Shown: in pieces, positions 54,750 through 63,341 of the stretch
How positions within the stretch are numbered: position 1 is the stretch's first letter
Layout of the letters: the number at the start of each line of letters is the position of its first letter
The notes under the pieces: model-generated
The model's database searches: none
Told to the model about the DNA's origin: nothing
Seen by the model: the letters and a program-made list of their open reading frames with translations, nothing else
Assembly (NCBI GenBank): GCA_004000625.1
Contig: SAUS01000001.1
Span: 1-64,000, forward strand
DNA: 64,000 bases
Source of the DNA: Candidatus Cibiobacter qucibialis
Lineage (GTDB): Bacteria > Bacillota > Clostridia > Oscillospirales > Ruminococcaceae
Reading direction: 5' to 3'
Made by a program: the position numbers and the translations under genes

Positions 54750-55889
54750 TCAGTTTTTTCTCCACACCATCTTATTAACCACCCCGGTGTAGCTCTGGAT
54801 GATCTTGACGACCTTGGTGGAAACGTCTTCAGTGTAGTAGGGGACGGGGATGCCGTTGTCGCCGTTGGCGTTCATGGCAACGGCGGTGGCAACTGCCTGT
54901 TCCACGCCGCCCTCGCTGATGCCGGCCAGCACAAAGCAGCCTTTGTCCAGTGCTTCAGGTCGCTCGGTGGAGGTACGGATGCAGACAGCCGGGAACGGAT
55001 GTCCCACGCTGGTAAAGAAGCTGGATTCCTCCGGCAGGGTGCCGGAATCGCTGACCACGGCAAATGCGTTCATCTGCAGATGGTTGTAATCATGGAAGCC
55101 CAGGGGCTCATGCAGCTTTACGCGCTCGTCCAGCTGGAAGCCCATGGCGTCCAGCCGCTTTTTGCTGCGCGGATGGCAGGAATACAGTATGGGCATATCA
55201 TAGGTCTGGGCCAGGTGATTGATGGAGGTGAACAGGTCGATAAAGTTCTTTTCGGTATCAATGTTCTCCTCGCGGTGGGCGGAAAGCAGCATGTATTTGT
55301 GCGGCTCCAGCCCCAGGCGCTCCAGCACATCGCTGGCTTCGATCTTGGCCAGGTTGGCGTGCAGCACTTCCGCCATGGGGGAACCGGTCACAAAGGTGCG
55401 CTCCTTGGCGGTGCCTTCGGCATTCAGGTAACGGCGGGCATGCTCGGAATAGCACATGTTCACATCGGAAATGTGGTCCACAATGCGGCGGTTGGTTTCC
55501 TCAGGCAGGCACTCGTCAAAGCAGCGGTTGCCGGCTTCCATGTGGAAGATGGGAATGTGCAGCCGCTTGGCCGCAATGGCGGAAAGGCAGCTGTTGGTAT
55601 CGCCCAGAATCAGCAGGGCATCGGGCTTCTGTTCCACCATCAGGGAGTAGGACTTGGCAATAATGTTGCCGATGGTTTCACCCAGGTCCTTGCCGACGGC
55701 ATCCAGATAGAAATCCGGCGCACGCAGGCCCAGGTCCTCAAAGAATACCTGATTCAGGTTATAATCATAGTTCTGGCCGGTGTGGACTAGAATCTGGTCA
55801 AAATACACATCACACTTTTTAATCACAGCCGACAGCCGAATGATCTCCGGCCGCGTGCCGATAATGGTCATAAGTTTGAGCTTGTTCAT
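54750..55889 (-). CDS. capG: UDP-2-acetamido-2,6-dideoxy-L-talose 2-epimerase, CapG/FnlC type
   Basis: The enzyme makes UDP-L-FucNAc by C2 epimerisation, the third step of the pathway. The 379-residue WecB-fold protein has IGTRPEIIRLS, GDTNSCLSAIAAKRL, HMEAGNRCFDECLPEETNRR and SDSGTLPEESSF with the ERPEA motif. These features are closer to CapG/FnlC than to WecB, which has EAGLRT. The start at 55889 has only a weak site (GGTGTT). The gene is bracketed by two direct copies of the TTAGGAG element, separating it from capF and the GT4 gene. Confidence 0.88.
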   Translation of the reverse strand: MNKLKLMTIIGTRPEIIRLSAVIKKCDVYFDQILVHTGQNYDYNLNQVFFEDLGLRAPDFYLDAVGKDLGETIGNIIAKSYSLMVEQKPDALLILGDTNSCLSAIAAKRLHIPIFHMEAGNRCFDECLPEETNRRIVDHISDVNMCYSEHARRYLNAEGTAKERTFVTGSPMAEVLHANLAKIEASDVLERLGLEPHKYMLLSAHREENIDTEKNFIDLFTSINHLAQTYDMPILYSCHPRSKKRLDAMGFQLDERVKLHEPLGFHDYNHLQMNAFAVVSDSGTLPEESSFFTSVGHPFPAVCIRTSTERPEALDKGCFVLAGISEGGVEQAVATAVAMNANGDNGIPVPYYTEDVSTKVVKIIQSYTGVVNKMVWRKN

Positions 55890-55907
55890 TGTAAAACACC
55901 CGATACA

Positions 55908-56058
55908 GTTAGAAGGTAGGAGTGAGGAGTTAGGCGTTGAAGAACGACTGCTGGTTTTATTGTCTTCCGCAAACGATAAAGAGTTTCGCAGGGAACGGCT
56001 TTGAATGTTCTGAGACATTTACCTTGCCCAGGTTTCAAAACTCCTAACTCCTACCTGA
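55908..56058 (+). repeat. TTAGGAG-bounded repeat, copy 2
   Basis: Same orientation and order as copy 1: GGTAGGAGTGAGGAGTTAGG, GAAGAACGACTGCTGG (GAAGAACGGCTGCTAG in copy 1), a degenerate GGAACGGCTTTGAATGTTCT palindrome and AAAACTCCTAACTCCTACCT. It lies between capG and capF. Confidence 0.72.
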
Positions 56059-56076
56059 GTATGTACGTTTAAAATG

Positions 56077-57276
56077 TTACACTTTCAAAAAGAACGTGTC
56101 CGGCTTGGCGGGGTCAAACGGTTCGTTGGCCCACATCAGGGTCACAAGGTTTTCAGTATCGCTTAAGTTGATGATGTTGTGGGTGCAGCCGGGCAGCATC
56201 TGCACGGCGGTGGGCTTATCGCCCCACACCTCAAACTCCATCACTTCGTCACAGCCAACTTTGCGCTCCTGAATCAGCCCGTGGCCGGAAACCACAATAA
56301 AAAATTCCCACTTGGTGTTGTGCCAGTGCTGGCCCTTGGTAATGCCGGGCTTGGAAATGTTCACGCTGAACTGGCCGCAGTTTTCGGTTTTCAGCAGCTC
56401 GGTAAAGCTGCCGCGCTCGTCTGCGTTGACTTTTAAGGGGAAGGCAATCCGCTCCTTGGGCAGGTAGGAAAGATAGGTGGAATACAGCTTTTTGGCAAAG
56501 CTGCCCGCCGGGATCTCCGGCACCACCAGCGTGGCGGGCTGGGCGTGGAACTGTTCCAACAGATCCACAATCTCCCCAAGGGTCACTTTGTGGGTGACGG
56601 GAACAAAGCAGTAACGGCCATCCACGGCAGGCACCGGGGTAAGGCCGTCATAATTGCAGCGGTGGGGCGCAGCTTCCAGCGCATCCAGCATCTCTTCTAC
56701 CAGATCGTCAATGTACAGCAGTTCCAGCTCAGTTGCGCGGTCATTGACGGTGATGGGCAGGCCGTTGGCAATGTTGTGGCAGAAAGTAGCCACGGCGCTG
56801 TTGTAGTTGGGGCGGCACCATTTGCCAAACAGGTTGGGAAAGCGGTAAACCAGCACCGGGGCGCCGGTGGTTTTGCTGTATTCAAAGAACAGTTCTTCTC
56901 CGGCCAGCTTGCTTTTGCCGTAATCGCTTTTGCCATAGCGGCCGATCAGCGTGGCCTGAATGGAGCTGGACAGCATCACCGGGCAGGTGTTGCCGTGGGC
57001 TTTCAGCGTATCCAGCAGGGTGGAGGCAAAGCCGAAATTACCTGCCATGAACTCGCTTTCCACTTTGGGGCGGTTGACCCCGGCCAGGTTGAATACAAAG
57101 TCTGCCTTGGCGCAGTATTCATCCAGCAGCGCCGGAGCCGTGTCCAGGTCATACTCAAAAATATCAGTAATGTTCAGGGCCGGGCGGGTGCGGTTTTTGC
57201 CATCGCGGATATTTTTCAGGTTTTCACACAGATTGCGCCCGACAAACCCCTTTGCCCCGGTGACAAGAATGTTCAT
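56077..57276 (-). CDS. capF: Bifunctional UDP-sugar reductase/epimerase, CapF/FnlB type
   Basis: CapF converts the CapE product to UDP-2-acetamido-2,6-dideoxy-L-talose with NADPH. The 399-residue protein joins an SDR reductase domain (NILVTGAKGFVGRNL, SSSIQATLIGRYGKSDYGKS with the Tyr-x3-Lys) to a C-terminal cupin (about 285-399, GQHWHNTKWEFFIVVSGHGL) that holds zinc through its His residues. The order capE-capF-capG is that of the staphylococcal and E. coli FucNAc pathways. It overlaps capE by 4 bp. Confidence 0.92.
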   Translation of the reverse strand: MNILVTGAKGFVGRNLCENLKNIRDGKNRTRPALNITDIFEYDLDTAPALLDEYCAKADFVFNLAGVNRPKVESEFMAGNFGFASTLLDTLKAHGNTCPVMLSSSIQATLIGRYGKSDYGKSKLAGEELFFEYSKTTGAPVLVYRFPNLFGKWCRPNYNSAVATFCHNIANGLPITVNDRATELELLYIDDLVEEMLDALEAAPHRCNYDGLTPVPAVDGRYCFVPVTHKVTLGEIVDLLEQFHAQPATLVVPEIPAGSFAKKLYSTYLSYLPKERIAFPLKVNADERGSFTELLKTENCGQFSVNISKPGITKGQHWHNTKWEFFIVVSGHGLIQERKVGCDEVMEFEVWGDKPTAVQMLPGCTHNIINLSDTENLVTLMWANEPFDPAKPDTFFLKV

Positions 57277-58325
57277 GCCTTGCCTGCCTCTTTCAGTGCT
57301 TCCTGGATGTACTCGGTGGTCATGATCTTTTTGATGGTGCCCTCCACATCCAGGCGGCGGGTGTTGTGGCTGGTATAATCTTCATCGGCCTGGGTGTGAA
57401 CCTGGCCCTTGATGAAGTACTTGTCATAGTTCAAGTCGCGGTTGTCGGCGGCAACGCGGTAATAGTTGCCCATATCCTCGCTGCGCATCCGCTCTTCCTT
57501 GGTCATCAGGGTCTCGTACAGCTTTTCGCCGTGGCGGGTGCCGATCACGCGGGTGCCGGTGTCGCCAAACAGCTGCTGCACGGCTTTGGCCAGATCGCCA
57601 ATGGTGGAAGCATCGGATTTCTGGATGAACAGATCACCCGGATTGGCGTGCTCAAAGGCAAACATGACAAGGTCAACGGCCTCGTCCAGGTTCATCAAAA
57701 AGCGGGTCATGTTGGGATCGGTGATGGTAATGGGGTTGCCGGCCTTGATCTGCTCCACAAACAGCGGAATCACGCTGCCGCGGCTGCACATCACGTTGCC
57801 GTAACGGGTGCAGCAGATGACCGGGCCGCCGCGCTGTGCGCTGACACGCGCGTTGGCAGTGATAACATGCTCCATCATGGCCTTGGAGATGCCCATGGCA
57901 TTGATGGGGTAAGCGGCTTTATCGGTAGAAAGGCAGACCACGCGCTCCACGCCTGCTTCAATGGCGGCATGCAGCATGTTGTCGGTGCCTTCAATGTTGG
58001 TGCGCACGGCCTCCATGGGGAAAAACTCGCAGGAAGGAACCTGCTTGAGCGCAGCGGCATGGAAGATAAAGTTGACGCCGGGCATCACATCGCGCAGGCT
58101 CTGGATGTTGCGCACATCGCCGATGTAGAACTTGACTTTATTGTAATAGTCAGGATAGTTGGCCTGCAGCTCATGGCGCATGTCGTCCTGCTTTTTCTCG
58201 TCACGGCTGAAAATGCGGATCTCGCCGATATCAGTCGTCAAAAAATGCTTGAGCACGGTGTGGCCAAAGCTGCCGGTGCCGCCGGTGATCAACAAGGTTT
58301 TATCTTTGAAAATGGTATTTGCCAT
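57273..58325 (-). CDS. capE: UDP-GlcNAc 4,6-dehydratase/5-epimerase, CapE/FnlA type
   Basis: CapE begins UDP-L-FucNAc synthesis from UDP-GlcNAc. The 350-residue extended SDR has the NAD loop ITGGTGSFG, the CapE-specific STDKAAYPINAMGISKAMME in place of Tyr-x3-Lys and RYGNVMCSRGSVIPLFVEQI. Membrane segments are absent, so it is the soluble type, not the PglF type. It is the first gene of the polysaccharide cluster, starting after an AGGAGGAA site. Confidence 0.93.
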   Translation of the reverse strand: MANTIFKDKTLLITGGTGSFGHTVLKHFLTTDIGEIRIFSRDEKKQDDMRHELQANYPDYYNKVKFYIGDVRNIQSLRDVMPGVNFIFHAAALKQVPSCEFFPMEAVRTNIEGTDNMLHAAIEAGVERVVCLSTDKAAYPINAMGISKAMMEHVITANARVSAQRGGPVICCTRYGNVMCSRGSVIPLFVEQIKAGNPITITDPNMTRFLMNLDEAVDLVMFAFEHANPGDLFIQKSDASTIGDLAKAVQQLFGDTGTRVIGTRHGEKLYETLMTKEERMRSEDMGNYYRVAADNRDLNYDKYFIKGQVHTQADEDYTSHNTRRLDVEGTIKKIMTTEYIQEALKEAGKA

Positions 58326-58463
58326 GGTTTCCTCCTGTCAGGGGACGAACTTTTGGTGGTAGGCGCAGTAGCGTCGGGCATCTTCTAATGCCCATAAAGC
58401 CAACACTTCCCCTATATACAACCAATTCTAACATAAAAGTTACAGCTTGAAAAGGGCCTGACC

Positions 58464-58492
58464 TTGGAAAATGCTGTTTTTTGTGGTACAAT
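58464..58492 (+). promoter_or_regulatory. Promoter of pepT
   Basis: TTGGAA (58464-58469), 17 bp, TACAAT (58487-58492), 50 bp before the ATG. The upstream part of the gap (58326-58463) shows no other feature. Confidence 0.7.
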
Positions 58493-58541
58493 ACCCCCAG
58501 TGCAACCATTATCATTATACAATAAAGGAGAATCAGATTTT

Positions 58542-59765
58542 ATGCGCGCTTATGAACGTTTGCTGAATTACGTTAAGGTGTATACCACCTCGGACCCCGT
58601 AAGCGATACCCACCCCACCACCGCCCGCCAGTTTGACCTGGCCCGCATGCTGGTCAAGGAGCTGCAGGACCTTGGCCTTGCGGATGCCCATGTGGATGAG
58701 CACTGCTATGTTTACGCCACGCTGCCCGCCACCCCCGGCCACGAAGCTGCCAAGGGCCTTGGATTTATTGCCCATATGGATACTTCCCCCGATGCACCGG
58801 GTGAGAATGTGAAGCCCCAGATCCATGAAAATTATGACGGCGGCGATGTTGTTCTGCCCGGTACCGGCGCAGTTCTCAGCACCAGGCAGTTCCCATTCCT
58901 GGCAAAGCTCAAGGGCCAAACCCTGATCACCACCGATGGCACCACCCTGCTGGGTGCGGACGACAAAGCCGGTGTGGCCGAGATTATGACCATGCTGGAG
59001 ATCCTGCAGAAAGAAAACCGCCCCCACGGCAAGATCTGCGTGGGCTTTACCCCCGATGAGGAGGTTGGCCAGGGTGCTGACCTGTTTGATGTGGAGCATT
59101 TTGGCGCAGCCTATGCCTACACGGTGGACGGCGACGAAGCGGGCGAAATCAGCTATGAAAACTTTAACGCTGCCGCTGCTTTTGTCACGGTACACGGCTT
59201 CTCGGTCCATCCGGGCAGCGCAAAGAACGCCATGAAGAATGCGCAGAACATTGCCATTGAGTTCCACAACGCCCTGCCGTATTACGACCGCCCCGAATAC
59301 ACTGAGAACCGCGAGGGTTTCTACCACCTGTGCAGCATGGAAGGCGATGTGACCGGCGCCAAGCTGGGCTACATTGTGCGTGACCACAGTGCCGAAAGCT
59401 TTGCCGCCCGCAAGGAGACCATGCGCCACATTGCCAAGCTGCTGAACGAAAAGTATGGCGAAGGCACCGTGGAGCTGGAGCTGAAGGACAGCTATTTCAG
59501 CATGCTGGAAAAGATCAAGCCGCATTTCCATCTGGTGGAAAATGCCCGCGCCGCCATCCGCAAGGCTGGCCTGGAGCCGCTGGAAACGCCCATTCGCGGC
59601 GGTACGGACGGTGCGACCCTGTCTTACATGGGCCTGCCCTGCCCGAACCTTGGCACCGGCGGCTTTAACTACCATGGCCCGTGTGAAGGCATCACGGTAG
59701 AGTCTATGGATAAGGCAACCGAGATTCTGCTGAACCTGGCCGATATTTATAAGGATGTCCAGTAA
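58542..59765 (+). CDS. pepT: Peptidase T (tripeptide aminopeptidase)
   Basis: PepT releases the N-terminal residue of tripeptides. The 407-residue M20 metallopeptidase shows the zinc motifs FIAHMDTSPDAPG, GADDKAG, TPDEEVGQGAD with the catalytic Glu pair, DGDEAGE, VHGFSVHPGSAKNAM in the dimerisation domain and GGTDGATLSYMGLP. The start at 58542 has AAAGGAG and a promoter upstream. It may act on tripeptides from the importer at 3855-9878, though they are not linked. Confidence 0.95.
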   Translation: MRAYERLLNYVKVYTTSDPVSDTHPTTARQFDLARMLVKELQDLGLADAHVDEHCYVYATLPATPGHEAAKGLGFIAHMDTSPDAPGENVKPQIHENYDGGDVVLPGTGAVLSTRQFPFLAKLKGQTLITTDGTTLLGADDKAGVAEIMTMLEILQKENRPHGKICVGFTPDEEVGQGADLFDVEHFGAAYAYTVDGDEAGEISYENFNAAAAFVTVHGFSVHPGSAKNAMKNAQNIAIEFHNALPYYDRPEYTENREGFYHLCSMEGDVTGAKLGYIVRDHSAESFAARKETMRHIAKLLNEKYGEGTVELELKDSYFSMLEKIKPHFHLVENARAAIRKAGLEPLETPIRGGTDGATLSYMGLPCPNLGTGGFNYHGPCEGITVESMDKATEILLNLADIYKDVQ

Positions 59766-59820
59766 CCAGCGCAGCCTTTTTGAAAAAAGGCCTGGCGAAA
59801 AACTTTAATTGGCTTCGCAT

Positions 59821-59980
59821 AAAAAAGAGTAATAGTCGTGTGGTGCCCACGGCGGCGCATTTTAACTAGGTCAGCTGCTCCGGCAAGAAGTATTCTGGCC
59901 AGAGCTGCCAACCTGTTTTATTCGCACCGCCGCGGGCGGTGCACCGACATTATTCTTTATTCATTATTATTTATTATTTC
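59821..59980. repeat. AT-rich-ended repeat, copy 2
   Basis: Imperfect inverted ends (AAAGAGTAATAGTCGTGTGG and, inverted, AAAGAATAATGTCGGTGCAC) with GC-rich inner palindromes (GCACCGCCGCGGGCGGTGC) surround a middle hairpin. It is a divergent relative of the element at 41440-41586. It lies in the pepT downstream gap (59766-60046), which otherwise holds only a short CCTTTTTGAAAAAAGG hairpin. Confidence 0.45.
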
Positions 59981-60046
59981 ATTCCTGATAGAAAAATAGC
60001 GCCCGACGGTTTAAGCGTACCTGTCGGGCGCTGTTTGTTTATTTGC

Positions 60047-60379
60047 TTATTTATCCGGTTCACAGTCCAGAATGGAGGGAATATTGGCCCATTTATCCGG
60101 TTCGGCTTCGTACCGTTCGTGCAGCCAAGCAACGGCGGCATCGAGCCCCTCCTGATTGCCGGGGAACTCTGCCATCTCCTGCTTTTCATCGGCAGTGTGT
60201 TCCAAGCTCCATGGGCCGGGCCAGATGGTGGCGGTCAGATATTCGATCTTCCGCTTGCCGCTTTCATCGGCGGGGTCAGCTTTTTTGGCGGGGGCTACCA
60301 GATAGCGCATGCCGCCCTGTGCGCCGGAGTACGGGTTGCCGCAGTGGAACCAATGGTAGATGGGCAGGCAGTCCAGCAT
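60047..60379 (-). CDS. Small protein of unknown function
   Basis: The 110-residue acidic protein has no signal or membrane segment. It opens with HWFHCGNPYSGAQGGMRY and contains several Trp and Glu/Asp (AEIW-like TIWPGPWSLEHT). Similar short proteins are common beside XRE regulators in Clostridia, but I know no function. It lies 16 bp after the XRE gene on the same strand with GAGGAGATT before its ATG, so it is probably co-transcribed with the regulator. Confidence 0.65.
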   Translation of the reverse strand: MLDCLPIYHWFHCGNPYSGAQGGMRYLVAPAKKADPADESGKRKIEYLTATIWPGPWSLEHTADEKQEMAEFPGNQEGLDAAVAWLHERYEAEPDKWANIPSILDCEPDK

Positions 60380-60394
60380 AAAATCTCCTCACTT

Positions 60395-60745
60395 TCAGGT
60401 TTTGCTGCGGTTCAGTTCCGCGCGTAGTTGGATCAGGCGGGCAATATCTTCCTTATCGGCCTGGGTCAGTTGGTCTTTCAGATTCTGGTAGGCGGCAATG
60501 GGTTCGTCCTGAATCAAAGCGTCCAGTTCCGCCCCGGCAGGGGAGCCCTGCCACCCGGCCAGGTAGCCGGGCGCCACGCCAAGGCAGGCGGCAATGCTTT
60601 CCAGCTTATCCAGCGGAATATTGGTTACAATGCCGGTCTCGTATTTATAAACCGCTTGTTTGGTCACATGCACCTGTTCGGCCAGCTGCTCCTGTGTCAG
60701 CCCTTTGGCGGTGCGTGCTTCGCGGATGCGTTCCCCAATGGTCAT
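60395..60745 (-). CDS. XRE-family helix-turn-helix repressor
   Basis: The 116-residue protein has an N-terminal Cro/CI-type HTH (about 3-60, GERIREARTAKGLTQEQLAE, TKQAVYKYE) and a C-terminal region rich in acidic and Gln residues that may dimerise. The ATG at 60745 follows GGGAGGTGATC. It is divergent from the deacetylase gene and separated from it by 250 bp containing three copies of ACYTGAYAAGT, the likely operator. Thus it probably represses the large gene and maybe itself. Confidence 0.85.
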   Translation of the reverse strand: MTIGERIREARTAKGLTQEQLAEQVHVTKQAVYKYETGIVTNIPLDKLESIAACLGVAPGYLAGWQGSPAGAELDALIQDEPIAAYQNLKDQLTQADKEDIARLIQLRAELNRSKT

Positions 60746-60805
60746 GCGGATCACCTCCCAAAAAGTATAGCAAAAAACCTGCGGGTTTACAAGATGATAA
60801 AAATG

Positions 60806-60966
60806 ACTTGACAAGTTACAGCAAGGATGCTATCCTGTGAGTGACCTGATAAGTTTCAAGAAGGAATGTTCTCTTTCGGTTGCAAAACAGGCAAAGACAG
60901 AGAAAACAACAGCAAAGCGGCGGCAGCAGGGCCGCTTTCATATGAAATACAAGTAACTTATCAGGT
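60806..60966. promoter_or_regulatory. Promoter with three operator dyads
   Basis: TTGACA (60808-60813), 17 bp, TATCCT (60831-60836) point to the plus strand. The dyad ACTTGACAAGT (60806-60816) overlaps the -35. ACCTGATAAGT (60844-60854) lies at the expected start point, and a third copy, inverted, ACTTATCAGGT (60956-60966), lies 27 bp before the deacetylase start. A hairpin (AAAGCGGC / GCCGCTTT, 60914-60938) stands in the leader. Confidence 0.7.
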
Positions 60967-60993
60967 TTCAAATGGATCATAAGGAGGAATGGA

Positions 60994-63120
60994 ATGACCC
61001 ACGAAATTGAACTGGAAGGATATTACCCTAAAATTCTTGGCAGCCCCATGCGTATGCTGTGCCTTGGCACCAAAGCCAGCTATGGCATGGAGGTTCTGCA
61101 TTTCCAGCGCGGCACCGGGTGGGATGGCCTTGCGCTGGATGTCACGTTTACTCCGGACCCCCAGGCGGAGGGGACAACGGTGCTGGCGGATGCAGGGGAC
61201 ACCGTAGCGGTGCCGCCCGCCGCCACAGCGCAGGCAACCAACAGCGGCAGCGTTACGGTGCGCGGCGTGCGGGATGGCGTGCAGTGCATCAGCTGCAACA
61301 TCCCATACCTGGTGCTGAACCACGCCCCGGTGCCCGGCCAGCAGACCGACCCGGCGGAAAGTGTGTGGAAACAGTATGCCGATAAGCTGATCCCCGCGGG
61401 CGGCAGTACCGGGCAGGTGCTGGCCAAGGCGTCCGCGCAGGATATGGACCTGTACTGGGCCGACGGCACCACCACCCAAACCGAAACCACACCCCACATG
61501 CTGACCAACGCGGGCCGCAGCAAAAAGAAAGCCATTGTATCGTTTGTGGATGACGACTGCCGCAGCGAAGCGTACACCGTGCTGTTCCCGCTGGTGCAGG
61601 AACTTGGTATGCCTTATACCGTGGCTTGCCCGGCGGGGCTTATGGGCAAAACCGGCCGCATGACGGTGGAACAGCTGCAGAAAATGGCGCGCAGCGGCGT
61701 GACGGTGGCATGCCATACGATGACCGAAACCGATATGGAGCAGGATACCCCCGAAACGCTGGAAGCCACCCTGCAGCAGTTTGAAGCAGAGATGCGCCGC
61801 TGGGGCATCCGCGGGGTGCGCAGCTATGCCTATGTGAACGGGCGCTATAAGGCGGATTGCCTGAACACCGTAAAAAAGCATTTTGACCTGGGCCTTACGG
61901 TGGAAAAAGGCATCAACCAGATCCCGTATGAAAGCTGCCGCATGAAGCGCGTGGAAGTGTTCCCAAAGAACAAAAGCTACACGCTGGAGGATGTAAAAGC
62001 ATGGGTAGACAAAGCCGTGCAGGATGGCGGCTGGCTGATTTTGATGACCCACGCATGGTACACGACCTTTGATGCAGCACAGCTCAAAGAGCTGGTGGGT
62101 TATATCCGGGCCAGCGGTGCGGAGCTGATGGACCTGTACGATGCACTGGATGCCACCGGCAACGTGGTGGAAGCGGGCGACTACCAAAAGCCGGGCGCGG
62201 ATGCAGCGGAACCGTTTTTTGTGGTGGATGCGGATGGCCGCGCCTGGACCAACGCGCTGGAGAACTTACGCCCGGCAGATGGCATCACCAATGTGGGGGC
62301 AGCCCTGCAAAGTGGATATGTGATCTCCACCGCCACCGGCAAGGCAATCAAAACATCAGATACCGGGTTCCGGGTCACCCAGCCGGTGGATGTGACAAGC
62401 GCGGCCCAGGTGTTGGTAACGGCCTGGGCGTATGCGGGTTTTGCGCTCTATTCTTTCTTTGATGCGGCGGGTACCTGCCTTGCCGTAAAAGCGGCCGATG
62501 CCGATTATGCTGCGGGCGGCAATACCCTGACCCGGCAGGCAGTGGCCGTGCCGCAGGGGGCAGCCACTTTGATCGTGGCAGGCAATTTGTACCAGGCGCT
62601 GCCCGCCGTCAGGCTGGTCAGTGCGGCAAACCTGGTGCAGCAGGTAAAAAGCATGACGGTTGCCTGGCACGCCAACTATGTGCTCAAAATTTCCGGCTCG
62701 ACCGTCAACTATGCAAGCGAAAATCGGCGCATCAGCGAAAAAGTTGCCGCTGCGGCAGGGGATACCTACCGCCTGAGCTGTTCGGCCAACTGGAACAACG
62801 CGCTGTATGTGATCTATGCGGCAGACAACAGCGTGCTGGCCTGCCGCCAGGCCCCCAACAATGCCGCTGGTGAGGTACTGACCGACTTTGCGGTGACAAT
62901 GCCGGAAAACACTGCCTATTTCCGCGTGGCAGCAAACCTGGAAATCCAGCCGGAATCCTACGCGGTGGCCCAATACACCACCCGCATTGCGGCCAAAGCC
63001 CCGGTGCTTACGGTTGCAGCGGTGCGCACCCTGCTGGATATTTTGCGGGCGGGGACCTATACCCAAAGCCAGCAAAGCGCCATCCAGAATCTGGAAAATG
63101 CACTGCTGATCATAGACTGA
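60994..63120 (+). CDS. Phage-tail-like polysaccharide deacetylase domain protein
   Basis: This 708-residue protein has no export signal. Residues 1-160 resemble the N-terminal part of phage tail/baseplate proteins (VTFTPDPQAEG; then PAGGSTGQVLAKASAQDMDL followed by YWADG, a tail fibre pattern). Residues 178-400 form a NodB-like polysaccharide deacetylase fold with the metal Asp cluster FVDDDC (185-189) and His241 and His353. The second His of the HxxxH pair is missing (HTMTET), so activity is uncertain. The C-terminal 300 residues contain two similar beta-sandwich repeats (about 415-545 and 555-670) like receptor-binding tail fibre domains. It has its own regulated promoter and AAGGAGG. Confidence 0.75.
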   Translation: MTHEIELEGYYPKILGSPMRMLCLGTKASYGMEVLHFQRGTGWDGLALDVTFTPDPQAEGTTVLADAGDTVAVPPAATAQATNSGSVTVRGVRDGVQCISCNIPYLVLNHAPVPGQQTDPAESVWKQYADKLIPAGGSTGQVLAKASAQDMDLYWADGTTTQTETTPHMLTNAGRSKKKAIVSFVDDDCRSEAYTVLFPLVQELGMPYTVACPAGLMGKTGRMTVEQLQKMARSGVTVACHTMTETDMEQDTPETLEATLQQFEAEMRRWGIRGVRSYAYVNGRYKADCLNTVKKHFDLGLTVEKGINQIPYESCRMKRVEVFPKNKSYTLEDVKAWVDKAVQDGGWLILMTHAWYTTFDAAQLKELVGYIRASGAELMDLYDALDATGNVVEAGDYQKPGADAAEPFFVVDADGRAWTNALENLRPADGITNVGAALQSGYVISTATGKAIKTSDTGFRVTQPVDVTSAAQVLVTAWAYAGFALYSFFDAAGTCLAVKAADADYAAGGNTLTRQAVAVPQGAATLIVAGNLYQALPAVRLVSAANLVQQVKSMTVAWHANYVLKISGSTVNYASENRRISEKVAAAAGDTYRLSCSANWNNALYVIYAADNSVLACRQAPNNAAGEVLTDFAVTMPENTAYFRVAANLEIQPESYAVAQYTTRIAAKAPVLTVAAVRTLLDILRAGTYTQSQQSAIQNLENALLIID

Positions 63121-63171
63121 CAATACAGCGCGGTTTTTCAACAAAAAATCCAAAGGCTGTTGAATAAAAAG

Positions 63172-63207
63172 AAAAAGCGCAGAACCACTTTTGGTTCTGC
63201 GCTTTTT
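63172..63207. terminator. Terminator shared by tRNA-Gly and the deacetylase gene
   Basis: A 14-bp stem (AAAGCGCAGAACCA / TGGTTCTGCGCTTT) with A-rich and T-rich flanks works on both strands, between the convergent deacetylase gene and the tRNA. Confidence 0.85.
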
Positions 63208-63283
63208 TGGAGCGGGATACGAGTCTCGAACTCGCCACCTACTGCTTGGGAAGCAGTCACTCTACCGGATGAGCTAATCCCGC
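63208..63283 (-). tRNA. tRNA-Gly (CCC)
   Basis: The 76-nt gene has acceptor GCGGGAT / ATCCCGC, anticodon loop TTCCCAA (CCC), D-arm TTAGCTCATCCGGTAGAG, T-arm GCGAGTTCGAGACTCGT and encoded CCA. The discriminator base is T, normal for bacterial tRNA-Gly. Confidence 0.93.
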
Positions 63284-63341
63284 ATCGGTAGCTTTTATTA
63301 TACTTCCCAAGTTCCGGTTTGTCAAGCCCCGGTCGAAGGTA

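Noticed and set aside
59939..60427. Plus-strand frame of 162 codons over the small protein gene
   Set aside because: It overlaps an AT-rich repeat and is antisense to a frame with ribosome binding site and operon context.
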